Made by a program: the position numbers and the translations under genes. A stretch of DNA of 64,000 nucleotides, taken from positions 339,451,346 through 339,515,345 of the forward strand of contig NC_066585.1 in assembly GCF_024323335.1 (NCBI RefSeq), in the 5' to 3' direction. Shown here one piece after another: positions 22,634 through 36,100 of the stretch. This DNA comes from Lathyrus oleraceus (taxonomy: Eukaryota > Streptophyta > Magnoliopsida > Fabales > Fabaceae). Positions within the stretch are counted from its first letter, which is position 1. Every line of letters starts with the position of its first letter. A model generated the notes under the pieces. That model worked only from the letters and a program-made list of their open reading frames with translations. It did not search any database and was not told the DNA's origin.

Positions 22634-25600
22634 TGTCGCATTACGCGAAAAACCGGCGGGAAAACGAAACAACAGAGCCGCCACCGTGCGTTATTTATCC
22701 CAAAGGAGGGAAAGGAAACGCTCGAAGTAAACCTGGAAAAGACATGGTCTCGCGACCATAGAAAGATGGGATCGGGAGTCGGTTATGCGAAGGGAAGGTA
22801 TTAGCACCCCTACGCATCTGTCGTACTCGACGGGATCCACGCACAAAAGAATAGAAGAAAGGTTGCTAAAAACTGCTCACAAACTGCACACACACTGGAA
22901 GGAGACACAGAAAGACAAAAGAAACGGGACTCGGCAGGATATTGCATCCTGGGCCTACGTAGTCTGTCAGACACAGACATCAGAGTCGACGTAGTTCGGG
23001 AACAGGGGAAACATGCTCGCTAGGATGTCGCATCCTATGCATACGTATCTTCTCTGACCGGAGAAGAATCAGAGCACTCGTAGCTCGGCTAACGCACGCC
23101 AAACAAAACCCACACAGGAAACCGACTGCCAATCGCTGGACTTACGTCAGACTCCACACAAACAGGCAAACATGGAAATCGAATGCCAATCGCTGGACTT
23201 ACATCAGACTCCGAACCAACAAACACACACAGGAAACCAACTGCCAATCGCTGGACTTACGTCAGACTCCAACAAGCAAACAAGACACAGGAAACCAACT
23301 GCCAATCGCTGGACTTACGTCAGTCTCCAAACACACACAAAGGGGTTGAAAAAGAAAAAGGGCGCCCGGAGAGATCTGCTCATCTCCTGCCTACGTACCT
23401 CATCTGGTATGAGGATCAGGGCGACGTAGTTCCCCTAAACAGGGAAAGAACTTCTAACCTAACCAGAGACAAAGGGGATAACAAGCTACTAGGGAGACTA
23501 CGACTCGAGCCTAGAAGTTGTCATGCATACGATCCCTATGTTGAGGTCTCTATCCTAACTTGCACAGGAAGCAAGCTATCCTAAACAGCACAATCAAACA
23601 AACAAGCACAATAAAGCAAGCACACACACTATATGCAAACAATTGGGTTCATATAAGGCTAGGCTGTAGAAACAAGCCAACTGGAATGAGGTGTTTTTAG
23701 CTCTTAACCCTAACATTGAGAGTTAGGGTGAAGCAGATGAAATGGGAGATGAGGGTTATGCCTCATAGCTCTTATCCCTGGCCTGGGAGAGCTTGACTCA
23801 AAATAGAAAGTGTGGGAGTTCAGAATGTAGGAACTCTTCTCCACAGATGACTGACACAACAAGATCTTGGGTTCTTATTCACAATGCATCAACACATGGT
23901 GTGTGAGCAAAGTGAATGACACAACTGAATAGCAGGGGATGGATTGCACATCCCTTTTATCTGCCAATTGCCTCTTAAGAGGACTTAATCTGCTTGGCAC
24001 AAAATTAAACATCCACAAACATTGCCTCTTAAGGAGGGCTTCAGACAGGTGCCTACCAATAACAGTAGGTCTTCCAGACTACATGAAGATCAAGGAATTA
24101 TACCTCAGTGGTATGCAAACCACAAGCAATGCCAAGCAAGTTCAAATGAACTTAAAGCAACTTAGGTACCTGTGGAAACAGCTAAACCAATCAGTACACA
24201 GTTCAGACCAACAGTCAACAGTCAATATCAAACAGACAACAAGTCATCATCAGACAACAATGAGTAATCCACAAGGCAAACACAAATGAATTATCCTCAA
24301 CCTACAAAACACACAAAGGTTAGCAAATAACAACAAAGGGCCAAGCTTAAATGAAGGAGCCACTCCAATCATGGAAATGTACACTTGAACCTGAAATCAC
24401 AACTCAAATGGTAAGTAACAAACCACTAGGTCAAAGCCTAGGGTCAAAAGAGGATCAAAAATCCAAAACAGAACCTCAAACTCAACACAAAGCATGTTTA
24501 TTCACTCAAGAACAAGTCCTAAAGAGGACCAAAGCAAAATCATTATGCAAGTTCATGTAATAGGCATGTGAAGTCAAAGACCAAATCAAGGCATCCAAAT
24601 GATCATCATGAATGAAAATTCTCAATTAAAACAGAAATGATTCAAATAATTCTGGAAAAATTCATGAGTATCGAACACATCTAACATGATCATCACACAA
24701 AGAATCAGAAGAATTGGAGGTCATTTAGCATAGAAATCAAATTGCACAAGTTAGACATCAAGAGGTGTGACACAAATTGTCACACCATGCAAACACAATC
24801 ATAAAACAGAAATGGAGCATGAGAAAAATGTCAAACCAAAGCCAAAATGTCCATCAATGTGTCTAGAATCAGCATGTAAAATTTCAAGTTCATTGGATTA
24901 AAAACAAGCATTTCATGATAGTTTGAACAAGGCAAGGTCCTAAATGTACATATGATCAATCAACCTAGAACAAATTAATTTTCCAGCCATGCACAACTTT
25001 CCAATTTATGATCATAAAAAACTAGACAAAACAAGTAGCATTTTGCAAAAAATTGGGGATCAATTGGATGATTTTTCAATTTTATATGATTTTATGAAGT
25101 TTGGAAAAAAATTGAAGTTAAAATATGAACTAGCATGGCAAAATGGAGGGAACATGTGAAAATGATGACCAATTTGAATAAATGCGCTCGGCCAGAATCA
25201 ATCCTTGGCCAAATTCAAAACGCGCGCTCTTCACCAAAACGACATCGTTTCGTTTAAAAACCCTAAGCTGCATGGAAACTCCAGAAATTCGTAGCTAAAC
25301 ATGAACATTCGTAACTAATTCTGGAAAATGTGATGATCTTCATCTTCCTCATGAAGATGAAGATGAAGATGATATGAACTTCAAATGCAAATTTCCAGAT
25401 TTCCAGAAAATTCTCAGAATCCAACAAAATTTATACCAAACGAATCCTTGTCTCATGTACATTAAAGATCAAAACACAAATCATGCTAAAACATCATGCA
25501 TCGTTCAAATCGAAGAGAATAAATATTGACATCAAAACTTCAAACACACATAACTTCATGAATAATGCACCATTTCACTTGATTTTTTGCTCAGAATCAT

Positions 25601-27018
25601 CACCAACACAAGATCTACACAAATATAACAATGAATTTAAGAATTAGTGAGATTGAAACTTGACCTCTTGAAGAGCAGCAAGTTGGAAACGCATGCTACA
25701 AGGCTCAGCAATGGTCCAAAGCTCCTCTACAATGCTTGTTGAGATGATTGATGGAGAGATTGAAGCTCAAACATGCACGAATCCAGTTGAATTTGAAAAT
25801 TCCATTAATGCTTCAAGCTTCATGTATGGTCGAGTATGGCACGAATTCCTCCAAATTCACGTTCAAATTCACTCAAAACCTTACCAGAAACCAGAATTAT
25901 GCAAGGAAATGGAAGTTTATGTGAAGAGTTTGGAAAATATTTTTGAGAGAAAAATTTGATCAATTCAAGATTCAGATCTGAAAATGTATGTTAATGCCCA
26001 ATGCAGTTGTGATTATCATTATATATGCCTTGCTAATGATTCTGAAAGTAAGCTTAAGCCAAAACTAAATGAGATTAGCAAGTTACAAGGTGTATGCATC
26101 AATTGGTATTTTCACTCCATGCATGAGATGCATGCGTGAACAGTGCCCAAAGCTGGCCCAAATCCACTCAAAAATAGCCCATGCACACTTTGGAATTGGT
26201 ATTTCATGCATATGATCAACCAAATTGATTTTAGTAATTTTCCTTCAAAAACTTCATGAATGAGCATGTGATCATGTAAAGGAATTTCATGTCATGTAAT
26301 GAGATATTTGGAAAGTGCATGTCATGAGGAACAAAATGCAAAAAGAACCACCAAAATTGGAGCCTTGGTTCAAAAGATATGGCCATTTGAATTTTTAAAC
26401 ACACTTTGCCATGATTGAATCATATCTCCTCAACCACACATCATAAATCCATGATCTTGGACTTTTTGGAAATGGGAGAGAAAGATCTTCAACTTTCATG
26501 TTGGACAAAATTTCATTTGAATCTTCTTTGATGTTGTAAAATTGAGTTGAATTTGGTCCAAAACCTTTCCATTTTTTGAAATTTCAAATTATGGGTCACT
26601 TTCTATTTTGGGAAATTTTTGACTTGACTTCAAATTCTTCAATGTGAGTGTTTGAAATGTCAAATGAGACTTTTTTGAACATGAATGAAGTATCTCTGAT
26701 CACTTCCCACCTCCAAATCCACAGTTGACTTTGCAGTTGACTTTTATGGGCCTCAGATGACTTGGACATGCACTGTGGACTCTGAGCCTTCAACACTTGA
26801 CCAAGTTGCTTCCAAATGATACTTGGGTCATGTAAGCTCATTGGAGCCACCATATGGATTTCATCTCATGGAAAATGCTCTTGCTCTCTTGCACAGTTGA
26901 ATCTCCTGACCAGTCTTGACTGATGAGATGTAATGGACTATGCAATGTGAATGCAATATTAATGACCTAAAAAATGAAATGTATAAACAAATGGGAGGTG
27001 CAAATTTGAGGTGCTACA
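22634..27018 (-). repeat. 3' LTR of element B
   Basis: On the minus strand it starts TGTAGCACCTC at 27018 and ends TAATGCGACA at 22634 (4385 bp). It is homologous to the A and D LTRs: the segment at about 26400-26530 corresponds to 33790-33860 in A and 61990-62080 in D. A tandem repeat of 56-59 bp at 23110-23340, with 'gccaatcgctggacttac' starting at 23128, 23184, 23243 and 23301, has a counterpart in the A LTRs near 36829-37240. No gene is supported within it. Confidence 0.88.
26018..26025 (-). promoter_or_regulatory. TATA box of the B LTR
   Basis: TATATAAT on the minus strand, at about the same distance from the LTR start (around 1.0 kb) as the TATA box of A. Confidence 0.5.
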
Positions 27019-27032
27019 GCTGCCCCTATTCA
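27019..27032 (-). promoter_or_regulatory. polypurine tract of element B
   Basis: Sense GAATAGGGGCAGC precedes the LTR TG. It fits the family core. Confidence 0.75.
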
Positions 27033-27214
27033 ATCAACTGGGAACCTGAACGTATGAGAGCGACGGCTGTCAGACCCTCAAGGTACACAGGGATTGAATA
27101 TCAAAGAACCGTAGAAATTTGCACTCTGCGGGGATCCAAGAACAGACTGTCCACCAAGGACAACTTCCACTGGGATCTGATATTTATCACCGGGGATTTT
27201 AATTTTTATCAATG

Positions 27215-27935
27215 AAAAGGTACCGCCAGACGTCAACGGACGAATGGGAAAAACTCAACGTTTATCGACACCAACGGAGAGGTGACCAGACATCAACGGA
27301 TGACTGGGAGAAAGAAATACAACCATACGTCAACGGACGAAATGGGAAAAACTCAACGTTTATCGACACCAACGGAGAGGTGACCAGACATTAACGGATG
27401 AACTGGGAAGACTCAACCAAACGTCAACGGACGAACGGGAGAAGCTCGACGTTTATCGACACCAACGGAGAGGTGACCAGACATCAACAGATGAATGGGA
27501 GAAAGAGATACAACCAGACGTCAACGGACGAATGGGAAAAACTCAGCGTTTACCAATACCAACGGAGAGGTGACCAGACATCAACGGATGAATGGGAGAA
27601 AGACTCGATGTTTACCGACATCGAAAGATGATGTTTACCGACACCAAAAAAAGAACGACCAGACATTTATCGATGACTGGAGTGAGACTCGATGTTTACC
27701 GACACCGAAACAATGGTGTTTACCGATACCGAAAGATGAGAACGACCAGACATTTACCGATGACTGGAGTGAGACTCGATGTTTACCGACACCGAAACAA
27801 TGGTGTTTACCGACACCAAAGAAAGAACGACCAGACATTTACCGATGACTGGAGTGAGACTCGATATTTACCAACACCGAAACAATGGTATTTACTGACA
27901 CCAAAGAAAGAACACACACGGGTGCTGACATGACA
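27215..27935 (-). repeat. 3' UTR minisatellite of B, built of AACG and TTACCG hairpins
   Basis: Two related arrays. In 27225-27600 units of about 60 bp alternate CGTC-AACG-GACG (27231-27242) and CATC-AACG-GATG (27291-27302), with 'caccaacggagaggtgacc' between. In 27600-27935 units of about 50-60 bp carry TTACCG loops with arms CGATGT/ACATCG (27606-27611 with 27618-27623), GGTGT/ACACC (27802-27806 with 27813-27817) and CAT/ATG. Frames of 60-117 residues on the plus strand translate the repeat and are rejected as genes. Confidence 0.9.
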
Positions 27936-28139
27936 CTTACCGGTATCACAGGGATGACATCTGCATATGTCAAGGCAAGGCTAAACACTTGCTGGGGATC
28001 TCATTGGGGAGCCCACTGGGGAGAATCAACCTTGAATGCTGTCTGTCAAGAGCAACTGTAGCAAATGTGTCGTACAGATGTTGAACAATGATCCGCCTCT
28101 GCCGGGGATATGGTTTGATTAGGTTTAACACATGAATGC

Positions 28140-28215
28140 ATATGTTTGAATTTTTTATGGCGTAATGCTCCATGTTGAATGTAAATGCTACGCGCTTTGA
28201 GGATGCAATGATTAC
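28140..28215 (-). other. conserved GCGTA...TACGC block in 3' UTR (B copy)
   Basis: Arms at 28160-28164 and 28189-28193. The flanks 'tatgtttgaatttttt' and 'gctacgcg' match the C copy. Confidence 0.65.
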
Positions 28216-29839
28216 TACATGCAATATGCAAAATGATGAAAACTCCTGCTGGGGAGCAAACGGATTGCTCTGCTGAGCACACAAATCTGAATAGATTCTC
28301 CAACTCTGTGGGGAGACGCACTGCCGGGGGTGCCCTGCTGATCTGATACTCTGGGGACAGCAGAGGAAATAACTCAACTGGGGATACTCTGTCTGGGGAA
28401 CACACCAACTTCTCAAACGTGTTGGCGGATAGCATTGCTGCTGGAGAAAGGATAAATCCTAGCGGGGACAACCTTCACCGAATCCAATCCACTTGGGGAC
28501 TCCGCTAGGGAAACAACCAATGCTCACCTCTGCTGAGGATAGCGGCCAATCCACAGGTAGGATAAACTCTACTGGGGATAATTTTCACCGACCCTGATCC
28601 ACTTGGGGAACTCGTTGGGGAAAACTATCAACACAAACCTCTACTAGGGAGATCTGCTAGGGGAAAACATTCACAACCCTGATGGGGAAAGGCACTCACA
28701 ACCCTGCTGAGGATTACAGTGCTTCATACCCGACCGCTGAGGAATAAACTACTCACTGATACCTCCGCTGGGGATACAACATCCTTCAGACTCAGTGGGG
28801 ACTAACAGCCTTCAGACTAGCTGGGGATGGAATAGCCTTTGAACTTGCTGCTGAGGGACACACTACCCACAAACGCTTCTTCCAGGGAAGAACAGTTATA
28901 ATAGCTTTCAGACTTGCTTGGGGAAACAGCCACTTCCAAGCCTGCTGGGGAAACATCCTCAATCCTGATGAGGAATCCCTAATCTTGACTATGCTGGGTA
29001 GACAAGTCCTGAACTTGCTTCATCTGCTGGGGAAGATCCCCATCCTCTCACACTACTGGACAATGCTGACAACATCCCTGAACAAACCGTGGCTTATCTG
29101 CTTCAGCCAGGAACCAAAGGTGATAACCTGCAACCAACAAGACATACATGCCCCAGGGGATTGCATGGACAAGATACACTCAAGTATACTCAACATTCAA
29201 AATGATTTTCAAATGTTTTATCTTTCTGCACGTTATTGTCTAGCCTTCATGTTTTTATATGCAATGTTTATCAAAAATTCGGACGTTTTTGCAAACAAAA
29301 CAGTAAAAATAAAAACAAGAGAGCAATTTATCTGAATAACGACTTTTATTGATTGAAAATGGGCCTGAAACGGCAAATACATCAGGAAGCAATTCCTATA
29401 AAGAGGTAATTGCGCACAAAAGGAAAAATCTATCCTAATGGCAATGTGAATACGGCATCCACTATTTCCCAATTCTGTTATGACTCACAGATCATCAATT
29501 TCTCCTCAAATTCCTTGCTTTCTGAGAAGAATGACTGGACCGATCATACCCTTCGAGATGGTAGACACTGAGGCGCGATGAAATACAGATAACTCAGACT
29601 GTAGTCTTCGCTTTAATCCCTCTTTTGCCTGGATCGCCCTTTCGGGTTTTCAATCCACCGGGATACCCATTCTTGCCTAAGCCGCCCTTGCGGGTTTTCG
29701 ACTTACCGGGTGTACAAATTCTTTTCATTTTTTATCCTTAACTTTTGCCCGAACCTTTTTTTCCCTCTTTTGTTTTTTGGTTCGCCGGGATGCCCTTTTT
29801 TGCCTGGACTCTTTTGTTCTTTTTGTCCAGCGGGTCAAT
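28216..29839 (-). other. remaining 3' UTR of element B
   Basis: No gene. 28250-29160 is made of irregular units with 'ctgctgggga' and 'ctggggataa' phrases. 29250-29420 resembles the C segment at 17360-17530 and carries sense AATAAA near 29350. 29620-29839 is the conserved post-pol segment with 'ccgccctt' and 'gccgggatgccc'. Confidence 0.6.
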
Positions 29840-32800
29840 TTATGCGAAGTATTTTTTGACTACATCTGAGTTAACAGGGGATGGAAAATCTTCACCATCC
29901 ATAGTTGTAAGCATCAAGGCTCCACCGGAGAAGACCTTCTTAACAACATATGGACCCTCATAATTCGGAGTCCACTTGCCCCTGTTATCTATACCGGGAG
30001 GAAGGATCCTCTTCAAAACTAAATCACCAGTCTGATAGCTTGGAGGACGCACTTTCTGATCAAAGGCTTTCTTCATCCTTCTCTGATACAACTGCCCATG
30101 GCACACAGCTGCTAACCGCCTCTCTTCGATAAGGCTCAACTCATTAAACCTTGTTCGAATCCACTCAGCCTCGTCAAGCTTGACATCCAGCAGGACTCTC
30201 AGAGAAGGAATCTCCACTTCAACAGGTAGGACGGCTTCCATACCATACACAAAGGAGTAAGGGGTTGCCCCGGTCGACGTACGTACTGAGGTACGGTACC
30301 CATGCAAAGCGAAAGGCAGCATCTCATGCCAATCCTTGTACGTCACGACCATCTTCTGCACAATCTTCTTAATATTCTTGTTTGCCGCCTCTACAGCACC
30401 ATTCATCTTCGGTCTGTAAGGAGAAGAATTGTGATGTTCAATCTTGAAATCTTTGCAAAGCTCCTTCATTATCTTGTTATTGAGATTCGAACCATTATCA
30501 GTAATGATTCTCTCAGGAACCCCATAACGACAGATAATTTCCTTCTTGATGAATCGGGCAACCACTTGCTTTGTAACATTGGCATAGGAAGCTGCTTCCA
30601 CCCACTTGGTGAAGTAATCAATCGCAACCAGGATGAAGCGATGTCCATTGGAAGCAGTAGGCTCAATCTTCCCAATCATATCAATGCCCCACATCGCGAA
30701 TGGCCAAGGCGAATTCATGACATTCAGAGGACTTGGTGGTACATGCACCTTATCAGCATAAATCTGACATTTATGGCATTTCCGAGCGTACTTGAAACAA
30801 TCGGATTCCATAGTCATCCAGTAATAACCGGCTCTCAACAATTTCTTGGACATTGCATGACCACCAGCATGGGTACCAAAAGATCCTTCATGCACTTCCT
30901 GCATCAACATGTTTGCTTCGTGTCTATCCACGTATCTGAGCAGCACCATGTCAAAGTTCCTCTTGTACAACACGTCATCCTGATTCAAATAAAAGCTTCC
31001 AGCTAGCCTTCTCAGGGTTTTCTTATCATTCTTTGACGCACCTTCAAGACATTCCTGGCTCTTGAGGAAATTCTTGATATCATAGTACCACGGCTTCTCA
31101 TCAACAACAGACTCGGCTGCAAACACATACGCAGGCCTCTCGAGTCGATTCACCGCAACATGTGGCACATGATTCCACCAATGGACTTTGATCATAGAAG
31201 ACAAAGTAGCCAAGGCATCAGCCATCTGATTTTTATCTCGGGGGACGTGATACAACTTCACCTTCTTGAAGAAAGTCAGGATCCTTCTGGTGTAATCTCT
31301 GTAAGGAATCAAATGTGGCTGATTGGTATTCCAATCTCCATTGACCTGGTTAATCACTAGAGCGGAATCTCCATAAATGTCTAGTGTTTTGATCCTTAGA
31401 TCGATGGCTTCTTCTATCCCCATGATACAAGCCTCATACTCAGCCTCGTTGTTGGTCACGTCAAAGGTCAATCTGGCAGAAGAAGGTATATGAGCCCCTT
31501 TGGGATTAATAAGTACTGCCCCAACACCGTTTCCATTCATATTCACAGCCCCATCAAACATCAATGTCCACTTGTCATCAGGATCCGGTCCTTCCTCAAC
31601 AAGAGGCTCTTCACAATCTTTCATTTTCAGATACATGATGTCTTCATCAGGGAATTCAAACATCATCGACTGATAATCATCAATCGGTTGCTCGACAAGG
31701 TAGTCTGACAGAATACTACCTTTGATGGCCTTCTGTGACGTGTACTGGATATCATACTCTGTTAAGATCATCTGCCAACGAGCAACACGTCCGGTGAGAG
31801 TCGGCTTCTCAAAGATGTATTTCACTGGATCCATCTTAGAAATCAACAAGGTAGTATGGTTCAACATATACTGCCTCAGTCGGCGAGCAGCCCAGGCCAA
31901 AGCACAGCAAGTTTTCTCGAGCTGCGAATATTTGATTTCACAGTCGGTAAACTTTTTGCTAAGGTAGTATATGGCATGCTCTTTTCGACCAGACTCGTCA
32001 TGCTGTCCCAATACACACCCCATCGAGTTCTTAGTCACCGACAGGTACATTATCAGAGGCCTCCCAGGAACTGGAGGTATAAGGATTGGAGGTTTCTGCA
32101 AATACTCTTTTATCTTGTCAAAAGCTTTCTAACAGTCATCATTCCACCTGATTGCTTGATTCTTCCTTAGCAATTTGAATATCGGTTCACACGTGGCAGT
32201 TAGGTGAGATACAAACCGAGCAATGTAGTTCAATCTCCCTAAAAACCCACGAACCTGCTTTTCTATTTTTGGTTCAGGCATCTCTTGTATAGCTTTTACT
32301 TTTGCTGGATCAACCTCAATCCCTTTCTCACTGACAATGAAACCCAACAGCTTACCGGATCTCACCCCAAACGTACACTTGTTTGGATTCAGCCTCAGTC
32401 TGAATTTTCTCAGCCTTTCAAACAACTTCTGCAGATTTACCAGGTGCTCCTCTTCTGTCTGCGACTTCGCAATCATATCATCCACGTACACTTCAATCTC
32501 TTTGTGCATCATGTCATGAAAGAGAGTCTTCATAGCCCTCTGATACGTAGCACCGGCATTCTTCAGCCCAAATGGCATCACCTTATAGCAGAACGTGCCC
32601 CAAAGGTGTAATGAATGTCGTCTTTTCCATGTCTTCTGGCGCCATCTTAATCTGATTATAACCAGAGAAACCATCCATGAAAGAGAAAACCGAGGATTGA
32701 GCAGTATTATCAACCAATACATCGATGTGAGGTAATGGGAAGTCATCTTTCGGACTGGCTCTGTTTAAATCCCGGTAATCGACACACATTCTGACTTTGC

Positions 32801-33121
32801 CATCCTTCTTTGGCACAGGAACGATGTTGGCCACCCACGGGGGATAAGTAGTAACTGACAAAAAACCCGCATCCAACTGCTTCTGAACCTCTTCCTTGAT
32901 TTTGACAGCCATATCAGGACTAGTTCTGCGAAGCTTCTGCTTGACTGAAGGACAATCTTCTCTGAGAGGTAGCCTATGCACCACAATATCCGTATCCAAC
33001 CCAGGCATATCTTGATACGACCAGGCGAATATCTCCACATATTCTCTCAGCATTTCAATCAGCCTTCTCTTGACATCTTCCTTCAAAGCGGCCCCGATCT
33101 TGATCTCTCTTCTGGCGTCCT
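29840..33121 (-). pseudogene. element B pol, main part, interrupted by element A
   Basis: The pol reading continues here after element A. It shows pre-RT and RT motifs (VPVPKKDGKVRMCVDYRDLN, YVDD in EVYVDDMIAKSQ), RNase H (CALAWAARRLRQYM), the second RNase H (MFDGAVNMNGNGVGAV), integrase zinc finger (GTHAGGHAM to KCHKCQIYADK) and core (GIDMIG, ITDNGSNLNN, VEAANKN), ending KKYFA at 29840. Breaks: an extra base near 32602 in a short A run shifts the frame within RT, and a TAG at 32129-32131 stops it after WNDDC. From 32101 to 29840 the frame is open for 753 codons, including all of integrase, so decay of this copy is modest apart from the insertion of A. Confidence 0.92.
33117..33121. repeat. 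target-site duplication of element A, left copy (GTCCT)
   Basis: GTCCT at 33117-33121 precedes the LTR TG at 33122 and is repeated exactly at 57652-57656 after the other LTR. Confidence 0.95.
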
Positions 33122-36100
33122 TGTAAGACCCCAATTTTGCCCCTAAGATCCCTCATGGCATCATATCATATCATTACATTGCCTCAAGGATCATTGTGCA
33201 CCTGGCTTCCTTCCCTGTGGGTGGGTTATCTTTTTGAGAGTGATTCTTGATCACCAAGCATGTTTTGCATTTGTATATCATTTTCTTTTCTTTTTACCAC
33301 TAACCAAAAGTACAAAAATATGTCATCTAACCTTTGTCTTGCAGATGAAGCAATCACAGGTCAAAGCAGTTAAAGGCAGTCATTGAGCAATAGATAGTGG
33401 CCATTCTTGAGAATTTGGACCCCACAATCATTATCAAGAGTTCATATGAGCTATGATATCATTTTGAATCAAAATCCCAAGTGGTAGAGGCTTGAATTTC
33501 ATCAGAACATTGTCAAGTCATCTGAAGACCTAGAAAAGTCAACTGCAAGTCAACTGTGGATTTGGAGGTGGGAAGTGATTAGAAATACTGCATTCATGTT
33601 CAAACAAGTCTCATTTGACATTTCAAACATCAGCATTGAAGAATTTAAAGTCAGGTCAAAACTTTCCAAAAATAGAAAGTGACCTATAATTCAAATTTGC
33701 CAAAAATGGAAAGGTTTTAGTCCAACTTCAACTTCAAAATACATCATCAAGAAAGCTTCAAATGAAATTTTGTTGAACATTAAAGTTGTAGATCTTTCTC
33801 TCCCATTTCCAAAAAGTCCAAGATCATCAATTTCTCATGTGTGGTTAAGGAGATATGATCAAAACATGGCAAAGTGTACTTGAAGATTCAAATGGACATA
33901 ACTTCTCAACCAAAGCTCCAAAATGGATGGCTCTTTTTGCATTCTTCTCCTTTTGACCTATAGTTTCCAAGCCATGCATTGCATTGCACAAATTATCATC
34001 ACATGAGCACTTGCTAATTCATTGGATTTTTGGAGGGAAAACATGAAATTCAAATTTGGTGCATTGTTTAAACATTTGACCATTACCATTGGCTCCAAAA
34101 TGGATTTTTAAGTGAAAATAAATCAGATTTCGTGCACTGTTCATGCATGCACTTCATGCATAAGGGTGAAAAAAGCCAATTTGCACTTACACCTCATTTT
34201 TGCTAAACTCACTTACCAATTGGCTTAAACATGATTAAAGACTGATTAGCATGACCTATATAAACTAAAACCCTAACTGTTTTTCAGATTAGCTTTCATT
34301 TCTTCAGATCTAGATCTCAAATTCATCAATTTTTCTCTCAAAAGTTTCTTCAAATTTCTTCACATTCAAGTACTTTCTCTTGCTTGATTCTTGTTCCTGA
34401 GGTGTTCCTGAGCAAGATTGCACGTGGAAGTGAAGCAAACAGAGCCACATTAAAGCATTCTTGAAGATGGAAGCAACAATGGTGATTCAAAATTTTGGTG
34501 GATTCGTGCACAATTAAGCTCCATTTTCTCTTCCAATCACTTATACAAGCATCCTAGAGGAACATTGAAGCTATCACAAGCCTTGAATCCATCCAATTCC
34601 AGATCTTCTCTTCAAGAGGTTACAAATCAACTCTCTTATTTTTTATTTTTCTTGCCATGATATTATAGATCTTGTTATGCTGAGCATTTTGAGCTTTGAA
34701 TCATGAAATTCCATGCTGTTTTGAGTGAGATATGACTGATTGAATTTTGGATGATGAATCTTATTTGCTTCGATCCGTGCGTGTTTGATTGTTTCTTGAT
34801 GAAATGTTTGTGGATTATTGATGTACGTTGAAGGCACTACACAATGCTATGCTCATTTTTGATTTCTGGATACTTTGAATTTTTCTGGAAATTTCCAGAT
34901 GAAGATCTTCATGATCTTCATCGTGTTCATACATTCTCCAGTTTTCCTGCGAATTTAGCTAGGAAACGCATAGGTTTTGTTGCGGATTTTGCCACGAGTT
35001 CATATGGATTACCTGCGGATTCCAATTGCCATGCACAACGCGCGTTTTAGGGTTTGTGTATTGAAACGTCGTCGTTTTGAACTTGGCGCGCCAATTATTT
35101 AAATTGTATCCGCCTTCGATCCTTGGCCAATGCAAATCATTTCAAATGCTTTCATATTTATTCCTTTTCCCTCCATGATTCCATATGCTTGCTTCATGCA
35201 TTTTTTTTAATTTTCCTCATCTTAGAAAATTCATATCAATTTGAAAACTCATCCAAATTCACTCCAATTTTTTGCACTATGATCCTGATTCTTTCTAGTT
35301 TTTTGTGATCATATTTCCACAAATTGTGCTTGGGTGGATTTCATTTTGTGCTAGGGTATGTGAGCATGTATCCATTTTTGTACCTTGCCTTGCTTATTCA
35401 TTTGTGAAATGCTGGTCTTTAATCCAATGATTCTGAAAATTTGCATGATGAAACTAGACTCATTGCTTGACATTTTGGTGTTGATTTGGTATTTTTATCA
35501 ATTGTCATTTCTGTTTTATGATCATGCTAAGTTGGTGTGACAATTTGTGTCACACCTTGTGATGTTCAACTTAAATGATGTGTTTGACATGCCAAATGGT
35601 CTCCAATTGTCCTGAATTTTTGTGTGATGCATGTTATGGATGTTGTGATTGCTCATGAATTTTCTTGGAATTATTTGAATCATTTCTGATTTAATTGAGA
35701 TTTTTCATTCTGGTTGGTCACATTTGAGCTTTAAAATTGCCTTGAACTTCAATTGATCATGAAATGCTTTTGGTATATGATATTGATGTGAGACCTTTTG
35801 GATTGTTTCAAGATGTGTTTGAATTTGATTCATGTTAATTTTCAGCTTCTGTTTTGAATTTTTCTCCATCTTTGACCCTAGGCTTTGACCTAGTGGTTTG
35901 CCTCTCACATTTGAGCTTTGATTTCAGGTTGAACATCCAAGTTACTTGGTTATTGATGCTCCATCACTTAAGCGTTGATGTTTACCTCTGATTACTAATC
36001 TTTGTGTGTTTTGTAGGTTGATGTTAACTCATTTGAGTTTGACCTTTGGCTTACACATTTGTGTACATTGGGATTGTTTGTTGCTTATTGACTGTTGTTT

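Noticed and set aside
22629..27018. The B 3' LTR as the 5' LTR of element C
   Set aside because: The LTR starts differ (TGTAGCACC against TGTAATACC) and lengths differ (4.4 against 1.8 kb). No primer site follows it before C gag, so insertion of B into C is simpler, though recombination is not excluded.
27212..27935. Overlapping plus-strand frames of 60-117 residues rich in TDVYRH-like repeats
   Set aside because: They are on the antisense strand of the B 3' UTR minisatellite and reflect repeat periodicity, not a protein.
27225..27935. Possible CRISPR-like array (regular repeats with variable spacers)
   Set aside because: This is a plant retrotransposon 3' UTR. Repeats are degenerate, spacers are themselves repeats, and no cas genes exist.
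30302..31006. A 234-residue plus-strand frame
   Set aside because: It is the antisense shadow of the B integrase frame; similar shadows occur at the same place opposite C and A integrase.
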